DNA of 64,000 nt from Montifringilla adamsi. Lineage: Eukaryota > Chordata > Aves > Passeriformes > Passeridae. Shown here in pieces: positions 11,160 through 23,600 of this stretch (positions are counted from its first letter, which is position 1; each line of letters starts with the position of its first letter). A program made the translations under genes and the position numbers. The stretch lies in NCBI GenBank assembly GCA_017590115.1, contig JAGGNK010008559.1, forward strand, positions 4,953,888 to 5,017,887, in the 5' to 3' direction. The notes below the pieces were generated by a model. It searched no databases. It saw nothing but the letters and a program-made list of their open reading frames with translations, and had not been told where the DNA came from.

Positions 11160-11390
11160 TCAACCTTGGGGCCAGGAGGGAAAGTGAATGTGACCCCAGC
11201 CACAACTGGCAGTTTGTTAGTAGGTTTTCTAATATACCAATTTACATTATCACTAATGAGGCTTTGGCAATCAGGATGTGAGTTCTTGATAGTATTAAAA
11301 CTGGACTAATAATTATTAATCGCTGTTGTGTGATTAGGCTGCTAAAACGTTAATTAGGGAAACAGCAAATTCTTGAGTCCATGTTTATGG
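11160..11390. repeat. Old dispersed repeat, copy B
   Basis: This is the second copy of the repeat at 265-445, in the same orientation. It shares the caaccttg.ggccaggaggg, aatttacattat, taatgaggcttt and aattcttgagtcca blocks in order. It is longer than copy A through a central insertion. The family is not recognised; a solo LTR is one possibility. Confidence 0.45.
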
Positions 11391-13544
11391 TACATTCCTT
11401 TTTTCCCCATGATGAGGTTTTGAGAGCTACCAATGGAAGAGCTTCCTGCTGGAGTTAATTCTGTGTGAGAATGAAAAATTTGACTTTGAAGCACTTAGCA
11501 TAAGAGTAGTCAGAATTAAAGATCCCAAGCTAACAACAGAATTAGGAAAAAAATTCTTGTGAGTACTAAGCCACTAAAATTTAGGTGGATCTGTCCTTTT
11601 AACTGTATTTCTACATAAATGGTAATTTTACAATTTTAAAGGGTGAGACATCAAGAAAATATTTCTCTGGAGGAAAACTCTGGGTCCAAGCTCTTTCGAT
11701 ATTCAGAAAAATTCTGATACAAATCTAATCACAAATGTCTGGCTGTTGCTTTTTAACAGTAAAATAAAAGAAAATATCATAGTTGTCTGCTTTGAATGCT
11801 GGAGAGACTCAGCAAGTTTTATCCCACTGCAATTAAAAACATAAGAATTTTATCTGGTATTTGAAAAATTGTTCAAAACAATAATGTGTAGCTTTTATGA
11901 ATACATATTAATCAAATTTCATTTGATGTAACTGATTTAAAAAACTTGTATCCAAGATATAGATGCAACTCTTCCTAGAAATAGTCTTCAGTCTATCATT
12001 TTCTTGCATGACATGGGAGATACTCAAGAAGTGAATTCAGAGACTAAAAATATCACAGAGCATTGATCAGAATTAAGATCAGTTCCAACAGAGCAGCTCT
12101 AGAAATCAGAGTGCTCCTGGGAGAAATTAGCAATACTTGGTCGTCACAGAAGTCAATGTGCTAGACCCTGTGCTTGTGTAGATTAGCACAGAAATCAATA
12201 AAGCTCTTACTTTGTCACAGATTTTGCTGCTGTTAAATTAAGGTAATATTTATGACAGCACTTTGTAGTGTTCTGTCTCTTGGAAACGTGTAGGTGGCCA
12301 GAAGGGGACTGTGCGCGGCAGAAATGCATCACGAAATATTAGGCGTGAAATGGAGGAGACTAATGGTGAAGATGACATGGTTATGGCTCTACATACTTGA
12401 GCTGGAAGTACTTCAGTAGCATATTGTCCCATCAACAGACTGAACCTTTAAGAGAGGAGGCAGTGTATGGAGCCTTAATGCAGCGTTTTCCATCTGCTGT
12501 GATGTTGGATGTTGGCATTAATTCCATAGGCTCATGATTTAGCACTCTCACACCTGATGTTTTGTACGCACCCCCCGGCAGCCATCAGCTGCAGTGGAGA
12601 CTGGAATTTGTCTTGCTTTAGGAGAAACAAAGTGATTTTTACAGAAATATTAAGTAGCAGAACAGATTGCAAAACCCCAGGCTAGATACCACTAGGAACT
12701 TAAGAGACTTCTTCAGGGCAATTTTTTTCTACTTCACTTCATAAGTAGGATAAGGTAAACACCTACCCTTTATGAACAAACATTTCTTTATATCAACCCA
12801 CAGACAGGAGACACTTACTTACAAAAGGAAGTTAAAGTCTGATAGAAATGTGATGTATATTTCCTCTACCTTAATGGAAACGTGAGGATTTTCTTTCGTT
12901 TTATAGAACAAACTTGCTTCCTACAAATTCTTGGAAAATATACTTCTTCCTTTAAAAAACTTCAGTCTAGCTGAATTGAGGTTACAACCCTAAAATGTTT
13001 CCTAACACTAATCTCACATATTACCAGGGTGATAATAACTTTCTTCAGCTGAGAGTGGTGAAAAGCGAACAGGGAATAGGATTGCTGATCTTTCATTTTT
13101 GTTCTTCCAGTCACCTTTTCTGAACATATATGCCATTAAATCCTTAGTCTAGGAAATAGAACAAAGATTCATTGCCTCAAAGTAGAATTTCTCAGACACC
13201 AAAACAGAGGAAAATATGGTTTATAAAACAGGGAGGCAAAGCATATGACCTACCTTGTCTGCTATAGTGGTATTTCAATACGTGCATGTAGTATTTCAAA
13301 ATATGTATCTTGAAAGACATGTATTTCTTTCTCTCTCCTGAAGTCTTAATATGAAACACTCATTTAAAATTTCATATTTATTGTTATACATTTTTCAGTT
13401 TATATTCATGTTTGGCATGCTATTAGGTGAAGCCCAAATTCAAGTAAGCATTGGCAAAGCTTTTTTTTATGTATTATTTCTTTTAATGTATGATCATTTT
13501 TATGAAAATTGATTAGTTCTTTATTCATCTGTTTTAAATACAGT
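11391..13544. other. Unique AT-rich stretch, no gene seen
   Basis: Nothing recognisable on either strand. A donor-like site on the minus strand (near 13247) has no matching acceptor. Confidence 0.5.
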
Positions 13545-14700
13545 GGTTCAGCGCATTCAGGCTCCTCAGATGGCCTCGATCCTTATCCTCTCCTACAGTG
13601 GGCTCAAGGTCTTCCCAGTCCCTTCATTTGCCTTTCTTCACTTGGGTGGTGTGGTTGCAATATTTGCTGTTGAAGACTAAGGTGTAGAAGTTTTTGACAA
13701 CTTTAACCTTGTCCTGGAAAGCCAGGTCTCCTATTTACTGCCAGAGAAGACCCATATTATTCCATCTTTCTTTTGCTTGCAACATATCTACAGAAGCCCT
13801 GCTCTACCCCTTATCCTTAGTATGCCTGGCCAAACTCAATTCCAACTCAATTCCAACTTGGCTTCCTTAACCTTGCCCCTAGCTTCCAGTGCATTTCCCT
13901 TATATTTCTCCCAGGACACCTGTCCTTGTTTCCACTTCCTGAAAGGTGCTTTTTTTGCTCTGAGTTTTCTCAGCAGCTCCTTATCCATCCTTGAAGGCCT
14001 CCTGGCATTTTTCCCCAATTTTGTCCTTGCCAGGATGAATTGCTCCTGAGTTTAGAGGAAATGATCCCCAAAATTCAGCCAATATTTTTGCATCCCTCTG
14101 CCCTTGCAGGGTCTATCCCATCAGACTTTATCTCTCCTTGAGATAAGTCTGTTCTTCTGAAGTCCAGGGCAGTGAGTTTGCTGTGTGCCCTCCTCACTGC
14201 CCTGAGGAACTCAAACTAGACCATCCCGTGGTCCCTGCAGCCAAGGCTGCCCTGGAGCATCACATTCCCCACAAGCTCCACCCTGCTGGTGAGCACAAGG
14301 TCCAGCATGGCATCTCTTCTTGTTGGCTTCTCAGTCACTTGTGTCAGGAGGTTGTCACTGACCCATTCATAGAGCTCCCAAGTTTGCTTGTGCCCTGCTG
14401 TGCTGTCCACCCAACAGGTGGAGGAGGTTGAAATCCCCATGAGGACCAGGGCTTGTGAGTCCTATCTGCCTGTAGAGGGTTTCATTGCCACTATCCTACT
14501 GATCAGGGGGGCTATAGCAAACCCCCTCTAAATATCCCCTGCCCCTGCCCTCCTCTTAATCATGACCCACAAGCTCTTGGCTGGCTCCTCATCCTTCCCC
14601 AGGCTATTCCATATTCTCCAGCTGGTCACTGACTTAGAGGACTGCACCCTTCTCCACCCACTATGTGTACTGGGGAGGAGCTCATGTAGAGGCCCCAAGA
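13545..14700 (-). mobile_element. CR1 LINE ORF2 fragment, broken
   Basis: Read on the minus strand, several blocks match the CR1 ORF2 protein in order. First comes a frame-shifted ETLYRQIG...GDFN segment near 14430-14480. Next is the end of the endonuclease domain, with STAGHKQT, DNLLTQV, EPTRR-like, LDLVLTS and SLGCRDHGM (14440 to 14216). Then comes the linker with RRPSRMDKELLRKL and WKQGQVSWEKYKG (14018 to 13836). A stop-containing block with IGDLAFQDK and NFYTLVFNSK follows. Last is EDKDRGHLRSLNALN, just before the reverse-transcriptase core, where the copy ends. Stops and shifts make it a pseudogene. An 11-bp tandem duplication sits at 13833-13854. The right boundary is approximate, and the similarity fades towards 14780. 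Confidence 0.88.
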
Positions 14701-15456
14701 GTTTGGGAAACTTTAGTGTTGAAGTCCTTTGTGGTGCAAAAGTGTTCTCCCTTGAGACAAGACAGACAAGTTAGAGTTTTGATAACTTTGAGAATTAATG
14801 ACTAGAAACTGTCTTGATAGTTTAACTAACTGACAGTAGGCTTCAAAATTTTTCTAAACTATTGAGGAAGTGCAAGATACAATGAGTTTCTCATATTTTT
14901 ATATGATGAGTATTTTATAACTTTGTCCTTGCTATTGCTGAGAAACTATAGGGTTCCCCTCTGTAATCAGGAGTGCCTGGAGGGCATCTCTTATGTGTGA
15001 CAAAGCCACAATCCTCCGGTTCATTCATAGCACATTTCCTTGTCAGCAGGGTTGTTTTTAACAACATTGCCACAAAAGAGAGAATAACAGCACCGAGGGG
15101 TTTGTAAGACTTCTCTGGGAATTTGTGGCATTTGTTTGTTTAGGAACTCTATAATTGTTCTGGCATTTTGCTCCAGATTGAGGATCATGATGCACCATCT
15201 GAGAAAATAATCAGGATCTTATCTAAATTAAAATCTAAATGAAATGTATGTGCCTTGCAATTTAACCTTTTCTGTCTGCTATATTGTTGGGCTGAATTCA
15301 CTCTTGTTTCAAAGAAGTCGAAGAAATGCTAAAATCTCCAAAAGAATCAGTCAGGACAAAGAAATCTATTCAAACGAAACATGAGAATAAAGAGGAAGAG
15401 TAAATCCAGGTATCACATTAGTCTGTTCTCATCCTTTTCCTTCCTTTTTACTACAG
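14701..15456. other. Unique AT-rich sequence
   Basis: No named feature is seen. A pyrimidine-rich run at its end forms the acceptor of the micro-exon candidate. Confidence 0.45.
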
Positions 15457-15494
15457 ACATGACATGATAAGAATGCTGGATACTACTACTGCAG
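15457..15494 (+). other. Candidate micro-exon (38 nt)
   Basis: A very good pyrimidine tract (about 15425-15455) ends in ctacag, and the 38-nt segment ends in CTGCAG|gtaggt. One frame is open (HDMIRMLDTTTA), and its phase would fit the second open frame of the 2949-3005 segment. Such matches occur by chance in tens of kilobases, so support is weak. Confidence 0.13.
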
Positions 15495-15675
15495 GTAGGT
15501 TTTTAGCTGGCTGAGAAAAGTAGGAAAATCATGTCTATGTTTGTCTGGCTATTTAATTTAAATGTTTCTAGATAATTGTAGGGATCTCTCAGGAAAATTA
15601 AACATGGCATTCTGCTTTAATTGGCACCTACCTTTCAAAGTGGTTAGGTACAGCTTGAACACAAGGTATTTCTGA

Positions 15676-15722
15676 AAACAAACAAAAAAAAAAAAAACCC
15701 CAAACAAAACAACAAAAAAAAA
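15676..15722. repeat. A-rich low-complexity tract
   Basis: A-runs broken by ccc and c. It may be a decayed poly(A) tail or simple sequence. Confidence 0.85.
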
Positions 15723-16510
15723 GTGTGGTAACCACCATCTGTTTTACAACAGGTCTGCACATCTGTCAGACTGTTCCTATCCCACACTTGGCAGAAATGG
15801 CTGAATGTTTGCTCCCTCATGCTGGTGTAGGACCTCAGGAACTCCCATATCATGGGGCAGGCCTGAAGGGATTGTAAGGATGGAAACCATCCCTACTATC
15901 CCTTCAGGCAGTCACTGCCCTCTCAGGGGCCATATTGATGCTTTGGGAATTTGATGTTTGGCGTTATTTGCTCTTCTCTGTCCTTTCATGAAGGACCTTG
16001 TGTATCTCCTTGGAAAAGTATTATGAAAAATCCGTGCTATTTTAGTACCTAGCAGAGAACATGTTTGTATTGAGTTTAAAGTCAGGCATAGGTTATGCCA
16101 AAGATTTATTTAACACTACCAAAATACAATGCTATAGTATAACTAATTAAAAATAAAGTGTACTAGCTTTAGCTAGTTCAAAGCCAGAAAATATCTTAAT
16201 ATTCTCTATATATGTCACACTATACTCTGTAGAAGTATAATGTTGTAATGTTGCTGCTAACTTTGTTTTAATCTAATCTTGTCAGTTTTGGAAACAAATA
16301 CTAAGGAGCCCTGGGTGGTTTGGTAGTTTGCCTTTTCTTTTTTTCACCCCCTTTTCTGGACTGTGTGGGAAAAAACTACTCCTGTTCTTTGGAGTGCACC
16401 ATAAAACCTATAGTCAGAAATTGAGAGTTGACTTGTAAGTTTTATGAGCCTTTTTCACATTATGTTGATGAATAAATATAATTTTTATTTTTGAATTTAA
16501 AGCCTGCAGG
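15723..16510. other. Unique sequence, nothing recognised
   Basis: AT-rich, with no repeat family or credible exon. Confidence 0.5.
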
Positions 16511-16550
16511 GAGAAAAAAAAAAAAAACCAACAAAAACCCACAATAAAAG
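16511..16550. repeat. A-rich low-complexity tract
   Basis: A run of about fourteen A, then A/C-rich sequence ending in ataaaag. Confidence 0.85.
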
Positions 16551-16721
16551 AGCTTTTTGTATTATGTCTCAGACTACACCTACTTTATAGAGCATAGACT
16601 ATATTCAGGGCAAACAAATACAATAGGGCAAGGTCTACAGATGAAATGCTGTCTTGGTTCTGATTGGAATGAAGCTAACTTTCTTCAGAACAGCCAGTAT
16701 GGTGCTTTGGGTTTTGTAGAG

Positions 16722-16805
16722 TCACAGAATGGTTTGGGTTGGTTTGGTTTTGATTGGAAGACCACCCAGTTCCAATCCTTCAGAGCAATCCTTCTGCCAT
16801 GCTGC
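16722..16805 (-). mobile_element. CR1 LINE 3' end, minus orientation
   Basis: It begins tcacagaatggtttgggttgg, the reverse complement of the CR1 3' tail. It continues with a ttggaag...cagttccaat block and a ccttctgccatg block typical of the CR1 3' UTR. It is truncated after about 85 bases and carries a small duplication of ttggtttgg. Confidence 0.8.
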
Positions 16806-17889
16806 TCATTTATGTGAAGCAGTGCTGGTAACACATCAGTTTTTCGACTTATGCCGAAAAGTGCTTGCACTGTGTCAAAGATTTATTTTAGTCTTGCTCT
16901 GTCCCCTCCAGCTTTTAGCTTGGGTTGGGCAAGAAATTGAGATGTGACAGTGCCAGGACAGCTATCCTGAATTGGCCAAAGGGATATTCCATGCCAGATC
17001 ACATTATGATCAGCAAAGAACTGTGCAGAGCTGTTGGTTCTTAGAAACTGCTTGGGCGCTGTTCTGCTCGTGGGACGTGGTAAATGGTTGCCTTTGCATC
17101 ACTTTATTCCATCTCCTTCACTTACTAAACTGTCTTTCATCTTGACCTGAGTTTTATTTGTTTTTCCACTTCTTATTCTTCCCATGTACCACTGGGATGG
17201 TGGACTGGGGAGAGGCCAGCAGCGGTGTGGGTTGGACAGCACTGACAACCACAACTGCAGAAGAGCTGTAGCGTGTTCTACAAAGGCAGGCAGGAATGTG
17301 TCAATGAGAGGTGGATGTGTCACCTAGCATATTTTTAGAGAGATAGTCAGGAAGTACTTGAATAAATATGAATGATCAGCTTTTAAAACAAACATGAAGG
17401 AACACTGCTGCAAGACCTAGCTGTTTGTCTTTGAAGAATTTGTTTTGCATTAATCATGCACAGACAGAAGAATTTCAGAGGTTTACAAGTCACTGCAACA
17501 AACCTGCTGCTATTACAGCTAACAGTACCTCTGTGTCACAAATATGTGAAAATAGATCAGCAGTGTATTTTATTACTTCTTACTGTTTGATAGTGACAGA
17601 AATAAAAGGTTGTTTGGTTTTGGTTTTTTTTTTCTTTTTCTATTTGTTTGTATTCTTTTTTCCCAGGTAGAATAATGCTGCACAGTCTCTTAGGAATAAT
17701 TATGATTGCAGAAACTAATTGGAATCTTCCAGGAGTTTGTAATTCACAATCATATGTCTTAAGATACACAGTTGGAATCACTAGTAAGTTTGTTTAATTT
17801 GCTGTTTGCATAAAATTGCACAGCATTTATACTTCCTGTTTTCATTTAGTTTCACTGAAAAACATTGGTTTAGCTACTAGGTTTTTAGA
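16806..17889. other. Unique sequence with T/G-rich spot
   Basis: No gene is recognised. A T-rich run sits at about 17610-17665. Confidence 0.5.
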
Positions 17890-18012
17890 CTTAAAAACCC
17901 CAAAACAACAAAACAAACCAACAAAACCAAAAGAAACAAAAAAAATCCCAGCAGCAACAACAACAACAACAACAAAACCCACCAAAACTGAAAAACAACC
18001 TACCACCAAAAT
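17890..18012. repeat. A/C-rich low-complexity block with (CAA)n
   Basis: A-runs separated by C and CC, with about seven CAA/ACA units at 17951-17975. The long apparent frames across it, Thr/Lys-rich or Val/Phe/Cys-rich depending on strand, are an artefact of this composition. Confidence 0.9.
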
Positions 18013-20407
18013 GCAATAAAACAGTTTCAAAGACAAAATACATCAACGTATAGAAGTTTAATAGTAAGAAATGAAGAGGAAGCAATTCCTGTGATTCAAC
18101 CAGTCAATAATCCATTGAAAGTTAAGACAGAAAATGAGAGAAGACACTGAACAGCCAATTAAGTATCATTAGTGGGTATTCTTTCCTTTTCATGTTGTAC
18201 TATAAAACATCTAAGGCACAGTGGTAATGCAAGGACCTTAGACACACAGACTGATTTTCTGCTTTATCTCTTCTGCTATCATCCATTGAGTATGACCCAT
18301 TGATGGAGCAACTGCATTCACTAATTACTTAACTATTCTTTATGCACTTGGATCAACATCATTTGGCTTAAAGGGCAGATAGGGAAATATTTCAAAGAGG
18401 TTTTCTGAGAGTCAAATCTGAAAATCCTATATATTGAACTTAGTTTCAAATTGATTTTGCAAAATGGAGTTGCCCCTTTCTCTGAAATCCAGCAATTTTT
18501 TTTCAGTGAGAGGTCGAACTTATGCAAGCAATGATAGCTTGGATATAGACTCCTCTTTCAAGCATTACAAATTCTAGATTTTGAAGCAATTGCTTTTCAA
18601 AGAAGCATCTATATTCTCCTAAAAGCTCCCCTCAGTACTGGGAATTGTCCCATTCCTAGCTTTATTTTCCCCTTGCAAGAGGCAATTGCTCAAAGAATTA
18701 TATCTTGTGAATTAAGAAAATGCTTAACATCCTGAGACTTTGTCTGACTTGCGAAGTGTAAAATAAGTGTTAAAATAAGACTAAAATGATAAATATTCAG
18801 TGCCTAAGATAAGACTACAGTTGATGGGGTTCAATTTCACTGTGACTTTCTAAAATGATAAAACCTTACAGCCTGTAAGAATGAACTGTTGTACATTTGG
18901 CAAACTGTACTGCTGCCAGAGAAAGTTCAGAGCTCCCTCTTTGTAACATAGTGAGATATGCACTGTGGCTAAAAATTCATCATATTTTCTTGCTCTGTGC
19001 CAATGAAAATGTTATTTAGAAGGCCGTCTTGTTATACAAACACAGCACATCAACCTGCAGATTCTAACCTGATGTAACACTAATGTGAACAACAGTAAAG
19101 ACTGAAGCCAGAGAGTTTGCTGAATGCATACTTTATTTTAATTTGCTGTCTTGCTCAGCAGAGTTCATCATAAAAACACAGTAAGTTAAAAATAATGCGC
19201 ATTTTTATATTTTTTACATATGTTCTCATACAAATTGTAAAAAATGTTCCTCCAGGCTTTCCCCAGATAACGCTTTCTCCTTCTGCAGTATGGCTGTTAA
19301 CCTGAAAGAGTATCCTTCCTGTGAGCAGGCCTTTATTTCCAGGGATGAGGCTCCACTGATTCCTTTTATAGCAATAGATACTATTCTTTTCATTCACATT
19401 TTCTGAAAGAACAGCTGTATGAAAATTTTTTGATGTTTAATTTGCTTACTGTTGTGAAAAGTAATTTAAGTACAACTGAAAGAACCTATAATTTATGATT
19501 TCCACTTCAAACGTTACTGGCATATTAACATTAGAGCTGGTTAATAATATAGGAATGTGCACTGCAGATGCTAACTCTGAATGACACAATTCTAAACATT
19601 TCAAGACAGGTGTTCTAAAATGCTGCTTTCTATGTCAGTGGCTCTGTGGTGTTCAAGATATGGACTGCATGATATACACAATGAAAACTGACTAAAAAGA
19701 GTTACTCTATTTTCTTTGGTAAATTTAAGACAGGTGCTTCATTTTACATTATGTCTGCTGGTGGTCTCTTAGGTAGCAAATTAAAACTTTATGAACTGCT
19801 AAGTTTGAAAAATTTTTTTTTTTTTGATTAACATACAATATCTAGCTCTGTTTTCAGATTGAATACACTTGCAAAGTCACCTTTGAGCTGTTCCTTTAAG
19901 TGCATCACATAATGGATATTTTTTCCCAGGATGTGAGAAACCTGCCCTCTTCTACAACACTGTTGTCCTTTTTGGTTGGTTCCTTCAGTACCACTGCATC
20001 AGTCAGTTTTAAGTTTTTCATGTTTGTTCCTAAGATATCTGGTGTATTCTTTACTTTGAGAACTATAGATGTAAAGAATTTTACCATCTCTTTTCTTGGC
20101 CATATTTTAATGGAACTGTGAGAAATATTTTATAGTTAAAAAATACACATCAGGTATTTCTGTGTTTGAGAAATGCCTAATGCAAACCCCTGTTTAACAA
20201 TTTAGCATGCACTTTGAGCAACTTTGAGTTATAACACAGGAATCAGGCAAGTGCCCACAACCACTTCTATTATGCTCAACAACAGCAGATAAGGAATATG
20301 TAGAGGGTCTTCTAAAAAAGAAATATTCTTACCTCATAGTTTAGCTTTGTAGCTAAATATAGAAAATCCAAAGATGTATGTGAGCTCTCCAAAATATTCC
20401 CAATAAG
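18013..20407. other. Unique AT-rich stretch, no gene seen
   Basis: Contains a T-run near 19813-19825. Nothing else is recognised. Confidence 0.5.
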
Positions 20408-20631
20408 GGAAGGTTTAGATTGCATAATAGGAAAAGTTTCTTCACAGAAGGGGTGGTCAAGCACTGGAGCAGTCTGCCCAGGGAAGTAGTGGAATCAATG
20501 TCCTTGGAAGAGTCCAAAACACATGTAGATGTGGTGCTTAGGGACATGGTTTGGTGGTGGGCAGTGTCAGGTTAATGGTCAGATTTGATGACTTTAGAGA
20601 TCTTTTCTAACCAAATTCCATTATTTCTATG
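20408..20631 (+). mobile_element. CR1 LINE 3' UTR
   Basis: It reads in order through CR1 landmarks: ggaaaagtttcttcacagaa, a ggtggtcaagcactgga block, ctgcccagggaag, a tgtagatgtggtgcttaggg block, gacatggtttggtggtgggc, then gatttgatgactttagagat and a decayed octamer tail. It is in plus orientation, has no coding part and is moderately diverged. Confidence 0.9.
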
Positions 20632-23600
20632 TACAGCATACCAGTGTTGAATCACCTTCAGAGAAACATTTTTATACAGATGCCTGTGAATGAAATGCTT
20701 TGTAATGTTGGTCAGCAAACATTTCTGAGGCAATGTGCAAACTTGGCTGATTGATACAAGAAACATGTTTGCAACTTGTTGTGGATGCAATCATTACATG
20801 ACAAAATTGGGAGTCTGCTGGTTTATAGTCAGAAGAAGGATTTTTGGAGACAAGAACCATAATCAATCCTTACCAAAGCTTACTCAAGACTGCCAAAAGG
20901 TTGCTTTAAAAATTATGAGGAGTGATCAACAACCTGGAAATTTGGATTATAAACTACTGACTTGAACAGTAAGGAACTATCAGGAACTACATAATCCACT
21001 CACTTGTGTGTCCTTGGATTGTCTCTCTAATGACTTTATGGACTTCCTCATGTTTGAGAAGGAGTGGTAGGCAATGGCATCCAGGTTGCCCTCTGCAGAG
21101 GTTGGTGAGCTGGAACTGAGGCCAACAAAGAGCAGAATTCATTGGAAAAGCAGAAAGGGACCCTGTATATACTTGGCAGCATGGTGGGCTCTGCTTTCTT
21201 AAGGACAGAGCAAGTTTTCTCAAGCCTTTAAAATGAGTGCCCACCTACCCAGGTCACTATTCTCACATTTTCCACACATGCAGAGAAGTTACATTTACGA
21301 GCTGACATTGGTTAGACCAAGTAAAGGAATTAATTAGAAGCTGAATCTGAGCATGCATATATTTTTCATACACTGTAAATCAATTTTTCATTATTTAAAA
21401 TTGTGTTGAGAGATTATATATTCAGCTAAATACAAAAAAGAAAACAATAAAAGAAATGTATATCTCTCCATGAACTGGTGCAATGTAATATACAACAATG
21501 CTGCACAACATCTGAAGGGTCCCACATTTATCAGAATATGATGTCCATGCAGGATGCTCAGCTGCATTTTGAAGTGTTGCCTCTTTGAAATGTCCTCTTA
21601 CATTAACTCCAAAAGAGCTAATGGTAAAGATTTCCTGGGAGCAGTTTCTTCTCTTTAATATGGAATGTGATGTGTTTAGCATGTATGAGTGTACAAGAAA
21701 CACATTACTTAATAAGCTGTAGATTTGGGTACTGCGTGTTAAATGGCAATTCATTAATCAATTTAGAGACATAAATACATTATAGTTCAAGAAAAAAAAA
21801 CCCTTCAATTTAATTTTTAAATTAAAACAATGGTGTGTTGCAGTCATTTATTTGATTGTTCTTCAGCTATCTGACACATGGTGAGATTTCTGAAGTATGG
21901 AGCCAAACACCCAAAACTATATTTAGTTTTGCTTACTGAAAAAATGAAGGGGTTTTAATGATGAAGTACAAAACTGTGTAATAGAAAGTAATGTACTGTG
22001 AAATAAATTTATGTTTGGAAATCAAGAACAATACAATAAAAAGTTCAAGGCTTAGATGTATTTGGAATCCACTTCATATTGCTTTTATAGAAGAATGGTT
22101 GTGACATGCAGGCTATGAAAAATTGCAGGAATGTGTTATGAAATCAAATTAATTTATGAAAAATAAAATACTGCCCTCAGGCTTTTCTTGAAGTACAGGA
22201 ACTGAAAAAAGGTGTTGGAAAAGACTACACGCTAACTAATTATTCACTCAGATTTGCATTTTCATGTAATAGATTTTTGTATTCTGTATTTTAGGAAGCC
22301 AGAGGAAGTGATTGTTTGTTAAACTTGAGTTAGGGGAAACACAGAGAAACAGTGGTAATGAATATGATTCCAGCATTGTAATAATAATGGATTGTAATTA
22401 AAAAAGAAAATTAAAAATGCATGCACATATCATGTGCTTCCACATTCTTCACACACACTTATCACAAGTCAAAAAAATCATCTCTCTTTCAAATAAAGGA
22501 AGCGTTTCTTAAAAATTTTCCACCTAAAACTAATAGAAATGTAACAATATTAAATTATTGGCTGACTAGACAGGTATGTATTTAGCTTAATGATAGCATG
22601 ATGAAAATATATTTTCTTTTTACCATGTTGTATTTTAGCAAAATGACAGACAAATGAAAATGGCACTACTGAATATGCCATATGCTCTAATAAACTATTG
22701 TCAAGTTTGTAATTAATAGCAGAGCCTATTTATGTTTCACTTTGTGATACAATGATTTCCTGACCAAGCTTGTGAGATCCTAAATCATGTGCTTTAAACC
22801 ACTTTATCCTTCTGAATCTTTAAATTCTGAGCACTTATGTGTTATTAAAACTGAAAACTTAACTTGCTGGAAAATCAAATAAACACCTGCTAGTAAGCCT
22901 GAAGTGTTGTTCATTACTTTTTAGACATTCACAATATTACTTACTTTTAAAGATATATGAAAAACTAAATAAAGTTCCATGTTTTTAAAAGCGTGTTCCT
23001 CTAGCATCAGTCTCTTGATTTCATGCCCAAACCCAAGCAATTTAGTCTATTTTAAACATCATTTTTCAAAATAGTTTTCTCATATTGACCCCAGTGATTA
23101 AATATTATCTTAAGTGAGAAAAGGTTAAATTCATTAAATTCTTCCCACCTTCAGAGAGATAGCTCTGATCAAAATTACATATGGCTTCATTTTCAGTGCA
23201 GTTGTGGTACTGATGGCAGTAATTATAATACATTCATTGGAATGTGACAAAGCTGTGTTAAAAAAATCACTGCAAATGTATCATGTATGGCAGTTGCCTG
23301 GAGACTGAGTGGGCACCACTTGCAGTCTTCACGTATTCAGCAGTTATAACTTGTAAATATTTCAGGTAAGAAAAACACCAAAGGTTTTATATTCAGTCAC
23401 CATGTCATCTTCACAAAGAAGAATGTTTTTGGTTTGGTTTTATTGCATAAGATGGAATGTGAGGTTATGATTCTTAGCTCTGAATCCTATTGTTTTTAAT
23501 TTCAAAAGACTTCAGCATTTTCTTAGCTGTGCTCTTTTCTAAGCCACCCTCCAGTGATGAGGAATGGACATCAAATAATTGGCTGGGACTCGGGAGACCT

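Noticed and set aside
17816..18085. Lys/Thr-rich and Val/Phe/Cys-rich frames
   Set aside because: Produced by the A/C-rich block and (CAA)n repeat on the two strands.
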